NCBI RefSeq assembly: GCF_019649055.1
Contig: NW_026570268.1
Span: forward strand, 124,001-188,000
From: Paramacrobiotus metropolitanus
Lineage: Eukaryota > Tardigrada > Eutardigrada > Parachela > Macrobiotidae
DNA length: 64,000 nucleotides
Direction: 5' to 3'
Part shown: positions 36,198 to 46,968 of the stretch, piece by piece
Position numbering within the stretch: the stretch's first letter is position 1
Layout of the letters: every line of letters begins with the position of its first letter
Made by a program: the position numbers and the translations under genes
Notes under the pieces: model-generated
The model's database searches: none
Told to the model about the DNA's origin: nothing
What the model saw: only the letters and a program-made list of their open reading frames with translations

Positions 36198-36781
36198 AGC
36201 CCTGTCTCAGCCCAACCGGATGCCGAGCATGACCCCTATTCAACCTCCGCCACCGAGGTTTTCCCCAAGACGGAACCCTCGGGAGGCTTCACCGAAACGA
36301 ATGGACACTTTGTCCCCGGCAAAACCGGAGCCTACGGCAAAGGAGCCCGGCAGCGTGGCCTCGGTACTGGACATAGCAGCCGAAGTCACGGTCGAAAGCC
36401 AGGTACAACCAGTTGTGCAGCCAAAAATTAGGGCCCCTGGTTTGTAACAAAGGGTATCGGCAGTACCATAACGACCCGGCTATGGACCCCATTAAGGATC
36501 TTACAATCACCGAACGGGATGATTGTATCAACCGAGCTGCCAGCGCCGAGCGCATTTACTTCAACGCTCTCAAAGATCGCCGAGGCAACCTGCCCGATAA
36601 CGATTCCAATGACACCATCCGAGAATACCATAATTTGACCGAACGGATGAAGGAAATAGTACAGCAGATGGGTGATGACTATCGGAAGAAGCGAGCCTCT
36701 GGAGAAATTCCGGCGCCTCACCCCATCGCACCTTCACCAGTCACCGGAGAAGAAGCCCCTGTTACGCCGGTATACGCATAG
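36198..36781 (+). pseudogene. E1 post-pol gene, last helical segment before insertion
   Basis: Two overlapping frames (36220-36447 and 36413-36781). The second is clearly protein-like: ITERDDCINRAASAERIY, EYHNLTERMKEIVQQMGDD and an ending in GEIPAPHPIAPSP that resembles the GIP turn of the repeats at 32.4-33.4 kb. It is cut off near 36781 by AT-rich inserted DNA. No known family. Confidence 0.45.
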
Positions 36782-37145
36782 CGGTCATTTGAAAGGCGAC
36801 TGTTTATGAGCTTTATTGCTAAACTTGTGTTTGTGCATGATGCGTTTTATTACAGCTTGTTTAACCGCGTGTGTGTGCATGGATGAGCACGTTATGGCTT
36901 TGGCCATAACGCTTGACATTCTAAGAGATTGTTCTCATGTTTATTTCCTCATGAAAGTTACCGAACTTTCTAGAATCGTTGCAACACGGTTGCACTAAGA
37001 TATAAGGTTTTGCTTTGCTGTGAATGATATCGATCATTCCAGTGATCGGTCTACCATTTCCTGTTGCTTTCCATCTCATTGTTATTCTTGCTTGTTGTGT
37101 GATTAAAGTTATAGTTAAGAACTATCACTTTCACTTTCCGTCAGC
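36782..37145. other. AT-rich DNA bordering the foldback element
   Basis: Composition changes sharply from E1 coding DNA to AT-rich sequence at about 36790. It includes the palindrome GTTATGGCTTTGGCCATAAC at 36891-36910. No gene. It may belong to the foldback insertion at 37146-40985 or be a separate small insertion; I could not find flush target duplications. Confidence 0.4.
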
Positions 37146-38059
37146 ACAGTGTACGAGTGTAGCCGGCAGGAAGGTTGACGGGTTGATGGTTGACGCTCAA
37201 TGAAGGTCATCAACCTTTCTCTAAAGGTCATCAACCTTTCTGATCAACCTTTTTTAAAGGTCATCAACCTTTCTGATCAACCTTTTTTTAAGGTCATCAA
37301 CCTTTCTCATAAGGTTTCCAACCATTTTGCCGAAGGTTATCCTCATAACCGTCCATCATATTTATTTTTCGGCTTGCTGTTAACTTGCTTACCATTAACA
37401 TTTTCTTTTTTAACATTTCTTTCTCGGTATCCATGCATTAAAAAATGGCGCCGTGCTGTGCATTTGGAGACACTGCGGCTATATGAAATCACCTTGCGTT
37501 ATAACGATAATATGCGCTCAGAGTAGCCAAAATCATACTGCAGAGATTGTCTTTTGCTAATTAATCAGCTAAACGTACTGGAAGATGCACCGAATTAACT
37601 GGTGCCGAAACGCGCAGATGTCTTTATTTTGATTGCCCTGTTTGGGCTTTAACAGCAACAATTTTCCCAACATGTGTGCTTTAGAACTACCTAGCATTAT
37701 AAGCACTACCGCATTTTACAAAGAAGGTAGTCTCAGATGTGGACGTCTTTGCACTGGTAGTCTTAGTGAAGGTTGTTATGGTAGTCCACCTTTCTGTCGA
37801 AAGTCTTAAACCTTTATATAAAGATCGTCAAACTTTCTGGAAAGATCATCAACCAATCTGTAAAGGTCATCAACCTTTCTCGAAAGGTCATCAACCTTTC
37901 TGCATCAACCTTTCTGTAAAGGTCATTAACCTTTCTGTAAAGGTCATCAACCTTTCTGTAAAGGTCATCAACCTTTCTGTAAAAGTCATCAACCTTTCTG
38001 TAAAGGTCGTCAACATTATTTTGTAAAGGCCGTTCCTTAACTTTGCAAGAACCCAATTT

Positions 38060-39600
38060 ATAGGCCTCACAAATAAATGTTTTGCGGTCGGAGGAGTCAG
38101 TCGACAACGATAAAAATAAATAGAGCTTTAGAAGAAAGGTCGACTGTAATTTCTTCCTTAAAAACCATTTAGATATTACTAGCACTTATTATAGCTTATC
38201 TTGATTACAGTTCCATTTAATAATATTTGCACGCGTAACCGATAGAAAGGTGGATGGATGTTCAATGAAACCATATCCAATAATCTACCGAGCCAACCCG
38301 TCGGTGTCGATTGATCTAACAATGACACCATTGAGTGCATTCAGGCCCATTGTGAGAGTCAATGTCACTGATTCGGAAAAAAAGTGGATGCAGCTGTGGA
38401 TATGTTATTTTATCACTCTGTCTGCCTGACATCCAACTTTTTTCATTCTCCCATTGAATTTTTCATTTGAGAAAATTTAATTTAACTTAATGTTACCGCT
38501 TACGGACTCCACTGGGGCCGCTGGAGCCCCGGCTGCTGGGAGGCTGGTGCTCTCGGTGATCGGCTGTGTGCGGTGACCGTGGGTCATCGAAAAGCCGGCC
38601 GACCGGGGTAGGCGGAAGAGAGCGACCAGTGCCCTGCGCAACCGAAGGCCCCTTTATTGAGCAAGTGCGAAATAACAGCAGAAGAAGAGAGTAGGGTGTG
38701 GCGGGTGGTAAAAGAACAGAGATCACTCGAGCGCACACGACTCGAAGGAGCAGAGACAAACAGCAATGTTGAAACGCAAAACCAGTGCGAGCGCACGAAC
38801 AGTGCCAAGCGCAAACAGCATGCCCGTGCAAGACGGCGGCCGCTTTGATCTAAGCGCCACGGCGACGTAACTACCAACAGACTCACGTAACTTGCTACCC
38901 GTGGGGAAAGGAGAAAGAGCGGGGCGCATGTCCTCCAGCTAACATTAACATCAATTAACTCGTTAATTGTCATCTTATACGTTGACGAGATGGGTGCCGC
39001 CAACCAACTATGCAGGTGGCTGTCCGCTGTCGCCACAGACTCGTGCGTGGAACTCCAGTTTCTTCTCTCTTTCACATCTCGGTCAAACCTCCCATTATAG
39101 TTCCAAAAGGTAGAAATACAGTACTCAGAAGTTTTCTGGTACCCAACAAGCTGCTGTTAGAGCGTATAATGTACGAGTAAATTAGAACACAAGAATGCAC
39201 GAAAGCTTCTTTAAGTGCTGCGCAGAGAATCTATATGAAGTCTGTCAAAACAAAATTACTCTCGTAGTCTCATTGGGCGTTTTTTGCCTCAAACAGCAAT
39301 TTACGTATTCAGTACCAAAAAACTTCTAAATGTTTTCTGTGCTTTTTTCAGTGTTGATTGTGAGGTTTTACCAAGATGTATGCAAGAGAAAAAGACTAGA
39401 GGTAAACGCACGAGCCACGAGTCTATGGAGGGAGCCAGCTGATGAACAATGTCACCTGAAGAAAGAGATAATTTTTATTATTTCAAACCAACACAATAAA
39501 CCGTGTTAAAAAGCTATTAGAAAAAGCTTTTCAGCCTTCTCCACGGTACCCATGACAGAAACCGTGTTGCCGCGCTGTATCTCTAAAGACACAGCGTTAA
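38060..39600. other. Unique centre of the foldback element
   Basis: No convincing gene. Minus- and plus-strand open frames around 38490-39075 overlap each other, have no recognisable domain and are GC-rich compared with the surroundings. This may be a captured fragment or another old element. Both the 38170-38480 and 39080-39600 parts are AT-rich with nothing recognisable. Confidence 0.35.
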
Positions 39601-40142
39601 TTATTTTGTATCGCTATCGACTGGTACCTCCGACCGCAAATGACTTTTTTGTGGGGCTTTGTATAATGCGTTCTTGCAAAACTAAGGAAGGACCTTTACA
39701 AAAAAGGTAGACGGCCTTTACGGAAAGATTGATGACCTTTACAGAAAGGTTGATGACCTTTAGAGAAAGGTTGATGACCTTTACAGAAAGGTTGATGACC
39801 TTTACAGAAAGGTTGATGACCTTTACAAAAAGGTTGATGACTTTTTGAGAAAGGTTGATGATTTTCATAGGAAAGTTTATAACTTTCGACAGAAAGCTGG
39901 ACTACCATAACAACCCTCACTAAGAATACTAGTGCAATGACGTCCACATCCGACCATGGTGAGTCCATCCTCTTTGCAAAACGCGGTATTGCGTATAATG
40001 CTGTAATCTTTAAGCACACAGGTTCGGGAAATTGTTGCTGATACAGTGCACAAGTAGCCCGAACAGGGCAATCAAAATAAAAGCATCTGTGCATTCCGGC
40101 CTCAGTTAGCCTCAGCCTCAGTTAGTTTCTAGTGAGTGTAGC

Positions 40143-40544
40143 CAGACCCGTAGCTAGGTCCGAAGGATGAAGGGTGCGCATATCGGCTGCGCCCGTTTTG
40201 AAGTTCGGTCTGCGCTAACTGAGCCCGTAGATTTCTGAGTCTACGCCAGCTGCGCCCCTTTTATCCCTTTGCTACAGACCCGGCCCCCGTTTCACAGTCG
40301 ACAGCATGTCAAAGTCTACCATGGCACTGTGTGCCAAATTTCCAAAAAGGTTAAACAAATTAAACACGGCACTGCACATGCGCCACGGGCTCACTGCTAT
40401 TGGCGCCCGTTGCGGTTTTATAAAGTCCCTTGAATTTTGCGCCCGCGTGCTCGTGCGCCAGTTTCGGTCGGCGAATAAAAAGCCGAAGTTATCCGCGGAG
40501 GGCGATGCGTGCGCCCGTACGCATACCTCCTCGCTACGGCCCTG
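40143..40544. mobile_element. hAT-type MITE nested in the right foldback arm
   Basis: Starts CAGACCCGTAGC and ends GCTACGGCCCTG, inverted ends of hAT type. The 8-bp flanks AGTGTAGC (40135-40142) and AGAGTAAC (40545-40552) match at six of eight positions, an eroded target duplication. The interior repeats GTGCGCAT/ATGCGTGC inside the arms; no ORF of note. Confidence 0.7.
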
Positions 40545-40985
40545 AGAGTAACTGAGCAGTTAAGAAAAGACAGTCTCTGCAGTATGGTTTCGGCTACCCT
40601 GAGCGCATTTATTATTACGCAAAGTGATTTCAGATAGCCGACAATTCCTCCAAATGCACACCATGGCGCCATTTTTGAGTGCATGGATACCGAGAAAGAA
40701 ATAGCAAGAAAGAATGTGTTAAGGTTAAGCAACTTTAGACAGAAAAACAGCTAGCAGAAAGATATGATGGACAGCTAGGAGAATAGCCTTCGGCGAAATG
40801 GTTGAAAACCTTCTGCAGAAAGGTTGATGACCTTAAGAAAAGGTTGATCAGAAAGGTTGATGACCTTTAAAAAAGGTTGATCAGAAAGGTTGATGACCTT
40901 TAGAGAAAGGTTGATGACCTTCATTGAGCGTCAACCATCAACCCGTCAACCTTCCTGCCGGCTACATACGAGTATATTGCGCAGT

Positions 40986-41703
40986 CATATACGGCACTGG
41001 CCCCTATTACCCCTAAACCCACAAGAACCCATAAGGTGTCCGTGGTATCGTCAAAAAGGATGGTCCAGCCGACCCGAGAACCTTCAGTCCAGGTCTGTGA
41101 AGAATCCACACCGGGACTTAGCGGTGTGGTCATTTACTCGGCTAATTCGGCCACGGTACCGAAGAAACGAGAGGTGAAGAAATCAGCCTCGAAGAAAGAG
41201 TCACCGAACCGCTTACCCAAGAAAGCTCGCCGAGGAAACGACACCGATGTCTCCGACGCAGAAGGACGCCGGGACAGGACTCGGAGAAGGGTCAAACCCA
41301 GATGTCATCCTCGGACAGCAAGTCAGACACTGAATCAGGCCGGCAGGAACCCGACAAGAACCGGGCGCCTAAGCCGAAACTGAAGCCTGGTCAGAGTGTC
41401 GATGCGTGGGTCGATGAGATTCGTCGATGGGCCGATGGGAAGCCTCCAACAGAGGCACCCAAGGCTAAACCAAAGCCCTCGGACGAAAGCACCCCGCTCC
41501 TTCGGATGATGATCGACAACTCTAACCGAAGGGAAGCTGGAAAGGCAGAACCGAAGGGTGAACCAGAACCCCGGGAGGTGGAGATGAGATCACCATCACC
41601 AGAAATCCCACCGAGGGTTCTAGATGAGTCTGACCGGATGGATGCGGCGCCCACCGAACATCTATTATACTCCATCGCTCATGGGACACCATGGGAGAGC
41701 TGA
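40986..41703 (+). pseudogene. E1 ORF resumes: basic and Ser/Pro-rich protein
   Basis: GC-rich E1 sequence returns. Frame 41036-41383 encodes a Lys/Arg/Ser-rich segment (KKREVKKSASKKESPNRLPK) and frame 41302-41703 continues after a shift with LKPGQSVDAWVDEIRRWADG and more Pro/Glu-rich sequence to a TGA. No recognised domain. The basic part may bind nucleic acid (inference from charge only). Confidence 0.4.
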
Positions 41704-42527
41704 TCTTCCCTAAACCACCGAATAAGCTCCGTCAGGAAGAGTCTATACCTGAAAGGATTGTCAGAGCCATCGGATACTACCGCAACCCACGAGGCTCAAC
41801 CCGACTTCAGATCGCTCGGTTCCTCAGCGTAATGTACACCTACCTACAGGGACAAGCCTAAGGGCGAAGCCGAGATTGAAGCGATCCAGACGGAGATCGC
41901 CCCGATCCTGCATCAGATGGTCAGGGATAGAGAGCTGCAGATTAACAACGCGCAGCGGGGACAGTACTTACGGTACACAGTTCCCGACTTCATCCCCCTG
42001 GCAAAACGGAGGGAATTGAAGCCTCAGATCTCCTACGTCCATAATAAGAACAGGGACCGTGCCGGAGATGAACCTCAAGCCAGGCCGGCCGGATCACGAC
42101 CGGCCCAGGCGAAAGTCTGGCTCGAACTTGCCAAATCCACAGCAGCCTCCGCGGGTAGCCGTTTCCCCCATGAACGACCCAGAGCACCCGGGGATTCGAA
42201 GGTTTATGAAGTGATGGAACCCTCGGCCCGGGAGTCTGCCAACAAAGCATCCAAGCATGCGGTACGAGATAGAAGGGGCAAATTCATCAAGGACACACAG
42301 TCAGCCCCCCGGCATCGCAACCCACCTCCCCGATGGACTTGTCAGCTTCGCAGGCTGGAACCTCAAAAAGGAACCGGTCTACGACTAAGAAGCGGAAAGG
42401 CAAGGGCCGGACATTGGAACACACACTCCTTAGAAGAAGAGGAAGACATTTCCTCGGAGGATGATCACGCCGAGTCGGAACAAGACTCCGACCGCACCGA
42501 TAAATCGGACTGCGAGGATTGTAATTA
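41704..42527 (+). pseudogene. E1 ORF upstream of the LINE insertion
   Basis: Sense-strand coding signal from about 41704, frameshifted at about 41860, then open from 41917 across the border of the LINE. It contains helical LHQMVRDRELQINNAQRGQY, a basic stretch and an acidic end (EEEDISSEDDHAESEQDSD) then a DCEDCN. The reading frame on the right of the LINE (from 46969) matches this one if one copy of the 6-bp duplication is ignored, so both sides belong to one gene. Confidence 0.5.
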
Positions 42528-42559
42528 TTGTAATGTAATGAAGTTTATTGTCCTTGCAA

Positions 42560-43730
42560 CGAAGCGACTGCCCCCTCCAAGCTTCAGACAGCGGAGAACA
42601 AACCAGAATGTCAAAATAACATCGAAATGCGATACCACGAAAACATAAAAGCCAGCGGAAACAAGTATAAACCAGAAAAAAAACATCAACACATACAAAA
42701 ACAAACATCAGCACATGAAAAGCACTTAAAACTGCATGTTGTCGGTACGGTTGCGATAAGTTGCGATTATTGTGGAAAAAGGGCGGGGAGGCGATCGCGC
42801 TGGGGTCGATGCATAAAACCAAAACCCACACATATTAGTAAAATTACCATTTTTAAAAAAAATTTCCAAAACAAAACTGTGGGAAAAAGGCAAGCACCGA
42901 CGCTTACGCACGTAATCGCCTTTTTGGTAACGTCTGCAACTAACTCGCAACCGAAATTACTTGATAGGCATAACACACATATAACAAGACAAAAGTTTTA
43001 AAGAGCATTAAAATAACAACGGTAATTACCGGGTGGCTGAACAAAATGGCCGTCTGATTTATCAAGGTGTGCTCGGTCAGTCTGATGTCTGATTGGCAGC
43101 ATGTTGATTTCATTCGAAAGAGCAATCTTTACCACATAAAAAAGTTAAGTTAAACTGGCCTTATATAAAGGTCAAACTTAACAGTAAATTATTTTGGGAA
43201 ATTGAGCGGAGTTTGTTAAGTTAAGTCTGTGGTAAGTTAAGTTAAGTTAAGTTAAGTTAAGTTAAGTTAAGTTAAGTTAAGTTAAGTTAAGTTAATTGTC
43301 CCGGAAACAAAATTTTTAATTTTTTTATTTGTAAATTAAAAATTGCTGTTAATCAGCTAAGTAGATGGCAGTATTTTGCATTACAGTTTTTGGTAGAACA
43401 GTTGTTCTCTGTTTTTTTGCCGTTAAGAGTTGTTGCTTTCCGGTGACTGCGTTCGGCCAGGAGACGAGTGAATTTAGGCCACGCAAATGAAATTCTCGTG
43501 AAACGGGCAAGTAGAGAGTTTGAAAATCAGTTTCTTTCTAACAGAAGAAGTAGTGATCTGCACCCAACCAGTTTCTACTAGGGCAAGGCCTTAAGAAGGT
43601 CAAATAGCTCGTGCGGGAAAGAAATGGCGCAAGATTCTGGGTGTTGCGAGCTGGGACACGATAAGTTTTTACACACTTTCCTTTCGTCCCATCGCTAGGG
43701 AGCATGTCTTAAGTTTTTTTAATAAACTTA
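42560..43730 (-). other. LINE 3' untranslated region with TTAAC microsatellite
   Basis: AT-rich non-coding DNA between the end of ORF2 and the 3' tail. At about 43225-43292 it contains a run of TTAAG units on the plus strand (TTAAC-type on the LINE sense strand), roughly a dozen copies. The run may be a transcribed microsatellite or the tail of a nested copy. Open frames here on either strand are not conserved. Confidence 0.6.
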
Positions 43731-43737
43731 GTTGTTT

Positions 43738-44395
43738 TTAATAGTCAGTAAAATTCTCTGTCCAATGAGTGTAAACACGATACGTTGCGACGAATCGTTT
43801 GCGAGAAACAAGCTTAAAACGGAGACGGCCATTTTCTTCAGCCACCCGGTACACTACACTTTTTTTGAAAACTTTAACCGATGGTAGATCCTTCAAGCTC
43901 ACTGTCTGCAGAGCTTCAGTGAACGCGTTCAAAGTAACGTAGGCAACGGGTTGTAAGGGAAGATCGTTCCAGACGGACACAAGGCGGTTCAGATACGATT
44001 CATGGGCGGTGGTCATTGTTCTACCACAAATTGTTGTCGGAGCCGGTTTGATTGGACATGGATGCTTCATCAGACGTTCTGATATCCTGTTGTTACCTGC
44101 AACAGACTCAAGCACCGCAGCAGAAAACTTTAGCGGCAATACAATCAGGTCACCCATTGGAACCACCCGAAAAACCAATTTGTACATGAACATAAGCGTT
44201 TTTTTAAGCGTCGTGTGGCTGGTCATCCCATTCGAGCTCTTTCAAACGCTCTGCGTAATTCAACACGTTATTGCCGAGGCGCAAGGTTTTAGTGAACCTT
44301 CTCTGACAATGTTAAATGATTTTTGCCGACTTCTTTAGCAATGGATGCGTGGTGGAACAGCAATAATCAATAACTGAAAGGACTAAAGACTCGAA
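43738..44395 (-). pseudogene. LINE ORF2, C-terminal region after RT
   Basis: Sense reading enters at about 44395 with VLSVIDYCCSTTHPLLKK and RRFTKTLRLGN, the usual thumb sequence after the RT palm, then has stops at about 44312 and 44224. The last frame (44226-43738, 162 codons) includes ESYLNRLVSVWNDLPLQP, the R..R...WN.LP motif common at the C-terminus of CR1/Jockey-like ORF2. The RT palm upstream is deleted, so this is a remnant. It cannot act in reverse transcription. Confidence 0.75.
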
Positions 44396-45221
44396 AAGTC
44401 GTATTCGAGCACCGTAGTCACTATATCGGAAAACAACGTACCATCACCCACTGTTAGTGGTGGAATGCCGATCCGGTCGCTGGTCGATTTCAAGTAACGC
44501 CAAAATTTCGAGGGGTTATTTCTATAAGCCGTAGATATTTCTGAAAGCTTATATGAGTTATATCTCCCAAATTTTCTTACAAGCGCGCTACACTTTTTTG
44601 ACAGCAGTTTCCACTTTAAATTATTTTCAGCAAATCCATTTTGCCGATACAGTCGAAAAGCACGATTACGAGAATTTACAATTTTTTTTACATTTCTTGG
44701 ATATCTTACTGAAAATTTACGTACTTTTACATCGCCGTAATCAAAAAATATCTTCGCTGTTTCAACAAAAATGTTTTCAAACATTTCAGCTCGCTGATTA
44801 ACATCAAGATTACAAAACAGATTTATCCATTCTATGGCGTTCAAAGAACGAAGAAACAGATCAACCTTGTTTTTATCGATCTTCCGTCGCTTGACAATAC
44901 GAAATTTTTTACAATATTTTTTTACTTTTAAAGAAAATTCAAAACCAATGTGATCGTTACTTAAACATGGCGGGCTGATCGGAACAGCTGGTAGAAACAA
45001 GGAGTTAGCACTTAATAGATACATATCAAGACAATTTTCATTTCTAGTGGGAAAGGCGATAATCTGGGTCATCCCGAATTCTTCAACAGCGTTTAGCAAT
45101 ATGCGGCTAGCTGGTCTTCGTGCAGTCTTGTTGGACTAGTTAATATCAGGCCGATTGAAGTCACCCATTATAACGCACTTCGATAACAAGTTAGGGGAGC
45201 AATTAGAACGCAAATGTTCAA
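44396..45221 (-). pseudogene. LINE ORF2, endonuclease C-terminal half and linker
   Basis: Frame 45099-44383 (239 codons) carries a SNDHIGFEFS motif, the catalytic SDH of AP endonucleases, then a basic linker of about 160 residues ending in NPSKFWRYLKS, which normally precedes RT. Between 45222 and 45100 the GDFN motif (VIMGDFNRPDIN) lies in the same frame, broken by TAG at about 45137. At 44395 the sequence jumps straight to the post-RT thumb, marking the internal deletion. Confidence 0.8.
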
Positions 45222-45692
45222 TTAAAGAAGGCACAGCTTGCATGCTTTTATCAGGAGGTGCATTGAATGCAATAAAAATTCGGTCAAAGACAGGGACTGC
45301 ACACAAAGCATTTCGAGGGAAGGAGTTTCTAGTTCAGACTTGTGAATCGCACGTAGTGAGTTACGTATAACAATAGCCACACCCCCATGACCGTCAGCTC
45401 TAGGCTTTCGAAAGACACTGAAATTATCCAGGTCAGCCAAATCAGAATCTGTCATAAACGACCTGTCGTGTGTCTCAGTAAGAACGGTCACATCACTTTC
45501 TGAGCAAAACAATTTCACTTCATCGCTTTTATTGTTGACACTGTTCACATTGCAGCATCGCACACGGATATTTTCAACGAAACCTGAATGTGAAGATTTA
45601 CGATCTGATACACCAGCATGATTACGAGCACTTTTATCAAATACATTTACTCTAGCCATATACGTATTTCTTTCGGCAGGCATATTATTCAA
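45222..45692 (-). pseudogene. LINE ORF2, endonuclease N-terminal half
   Basis: ORF2 starts at an ATG at about 45683, overlapping the ORF1 stop in TAATATG. It includes RVRCCNVNSVNNKSDEV (Asn motif), VTVLTETHDRS (catalytic Glu) and GHGGVAIVIRNSL, the first half of the AP endonuclease fold. A frameshift near 45290 shifts it to the frame of the preceding entry. Endonuclease nicks target DNA to prime reverse transcription. Confidence 0.8.
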
Positions 45693-46929
45693 AACTTCGT
45701 TGATGTAAGCCGGTTTTTTTGAAATTTTTGGTTGTGAAAATACCGCGAGTTTTTAAAAACGGTGCAATACGTGCAATCATATGCAGAATGGTAGTTTGCC
45801 TCCGAGTACTCACCACTATCACTGCAGAGCGGACACAAAACTTAAAATCATCATTTTCTGTGCAGTCTGTAGACAAACGTGGTTTGGCAAAATACGCACA
45901 ACGAGGTGACTTTTCGCACTTTTTCGAGGTGTGACCATAAGCACAACAGGTGGCACATTGTGGTACGTAAATATGGTCTTCTACTGGGCAACGGGACCAC
46001 TGAATCATTAGATACCGTTGGTCAGTCAGGATATTCCGAAAAGCCTGGCTGACCTCCAAGACAATAGCGCAGGTGGTAACTTCGTCACGCTGGCTCGTTA
46101 GCCGGGTAACAATTTTGACTGCTGAATTGGGTGGGAAAAAGCTTTTGCCGTTTAATTCCTTCAGAAAGTCATCATTTGACAGTGTTTTTGGGACTCGGCA
46201 AACAATAACTCTAGACATTCTTGGTTTCGTAGGAACTACATCATAACCTAGCGCATCGGCATGGTTTTGCAAGATGGACTTACCATTTTCGGCACTATCA
46301 GCATTCTTAAAGTGCAGTAAGACGCGTTTACCACTGATTGGGCGGATGTCGGTCACGTTGAGGTCTGATGCGCCGGCAGGGATAGCTGTGTTGAGTGCAT
46401 CGGTTAGTTGGGTCAGTTCATAAGGAGTTGTGCGAGATTGATGCGGGGGAAGAGAAACTTTGACCTTTGGTTGGAGGATAACTGCGGGCAGGGTTTCTTT
46501 TGCGATTGTCGCATAGGTTTTGCGTTGCGGAGCAGCTGAAACAGAATCAGGATGCTGCAACAAGGCAGTTGACATGCATTCTTGGTTGCCGGAATTGGGA
46601 ATAATATCTGTGTGGTGGTAGTCGTTGGACAGGGTGATGTTACCACCAGTTTTGCGAATGAGCTGGATCACCCGCTCTTTTTCGGAGTCGAGCTCGGTTT
46701 CCGTCTTCAGGGCGTTTACATACAGTCGGATATGATGATCCTTAAGTAAGAAAGGGATTTGCTTCAGAGCATCTTTGTTCCTGACGAGAATCGGGCGAAG
46801 CGCACTTTTGGCAGGCAGTGTAGCATATAATTCATCAACAATGGCAGACAGTTTATTGATTAATTCGACAAACTGCAGATCAGACAAATCCTCCTCAACA
46901 AAATTATCATCATCTTCTGTATCAGGCAT
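45685..46929 (-). CDS. LINE ORF1 protein
   Basis: 414 codons, open from ATG 46929 to TAA 45685, beginning 39 nt from the LINE 5' end. The N-terminus is acidic and helical, the middle has an esterase-free, RRM-like basic region (ISGKRVLLHFKNADSAENGK; VIVCRVPKTLSNDDFLKEL), and near the C-terminus there is a zinc-knuckle-type CATCCAYGHTSKKC plus a second Cys-rich part. It would bind LINE RNA and chaperone it. It is the only nearly intact protein of this LINE. C-terminal integrity is uncertain as it overlaps ORF2 directly. Confidence 0.75.
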   Translation of the reverse strand: MPDTEDDDNFVEEDLSDLQFVELINKLSAIVDELYATLPAKSALRPILVRNKDALKQIPFLLKDHHIRLYVNALKTETELDSEKERVIQLIRKTGGNITLSNDYHHTDIIPNSGNQECMSTALLQHPDSVSAAPQRKTYATIAKETLPAVILQPKVKVSLPPHQSRTTPYELTQLTDALNTAIPAGASDLNVTDIRPISGKRVLLHFKNADSAENGKSILQNHADALGYDVVPTKPRMSRVIVCRVPKTLSNDDFLKELNGKSFFPPNSAVKIVTRLTSQRDEVTTCAIVLEVSQAFRNILTDQRYLMIQWSRCPVEDHIYVPQCATCCAYGHTSKKCEKSPRCAYFAKPRLSTDCTENDDFKFCVRSAVIVVSTRRQTTILHMIARIAPFLKTRGIFTTKNFKKTGLHQRSFE

Positions 46930-46968
46930 ATTGAACGAGAAAGTAACGACAGAATATAGAGATCACCT

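Larger units (their letters stand above)
37146..40985. mobile_element. Foldback-type DNA transposon with long inverted arms
   Basis: Left arm begins near GTGTACGAGTGTAGCCGG and includes GGAAGGTTGACGGGTTGATGG and then many copies of a ~22-27-bp unit AAAGGTCATCAACCTTTCTG (37200-37320, 37790-38020). The right arm is the reverse complement (39690-39870 and 40840-40985). Longer matching stretches between the repeat blocks (37395-37560 against 40560-40720) make arms of about 0.9 kb. The centre (38100-39600) has no transposase. The right arm is interrupted by the element at 40143-40544. Target duplications were not found. Non-autonomous. Confidence 0.85.
42528..46968 (-). mobile_element. LINE (AP-endonuclease type), internally deleted
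   Basis: 4441 bp on the minus strand, flanked by the 6-bp duplication TAATTA (42522-42527 and 46969-46974). Its 5' end is at 46968, its 3' end has AATAAA and a CATTA-type tail at 42528-42550. It encodes ORF1 (46929-45685) and pieces of ORF2 with an AP endonuclease and a post-RT C-terminal region. The RT palm with the catalytic YxDD-type motif is missing. Probably CR1- or Jockey-like; the exact clade cannot be fixed without a phylogeny. It interrupts an E1 gene, so it arrived after E1. Confidence 0.9.

Noticed and set aside
38490-39075. Possible gene in the centre of the foldback element
   Set aside because: Competing open frames on both strands with no motif; no transposase signature.
46775-46968. 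N-terminal 65 codons of the frame ending at 48049
   Set aside because: This part is the antisense of LINE ORF1 and only by chance in frame with the E1 gene.
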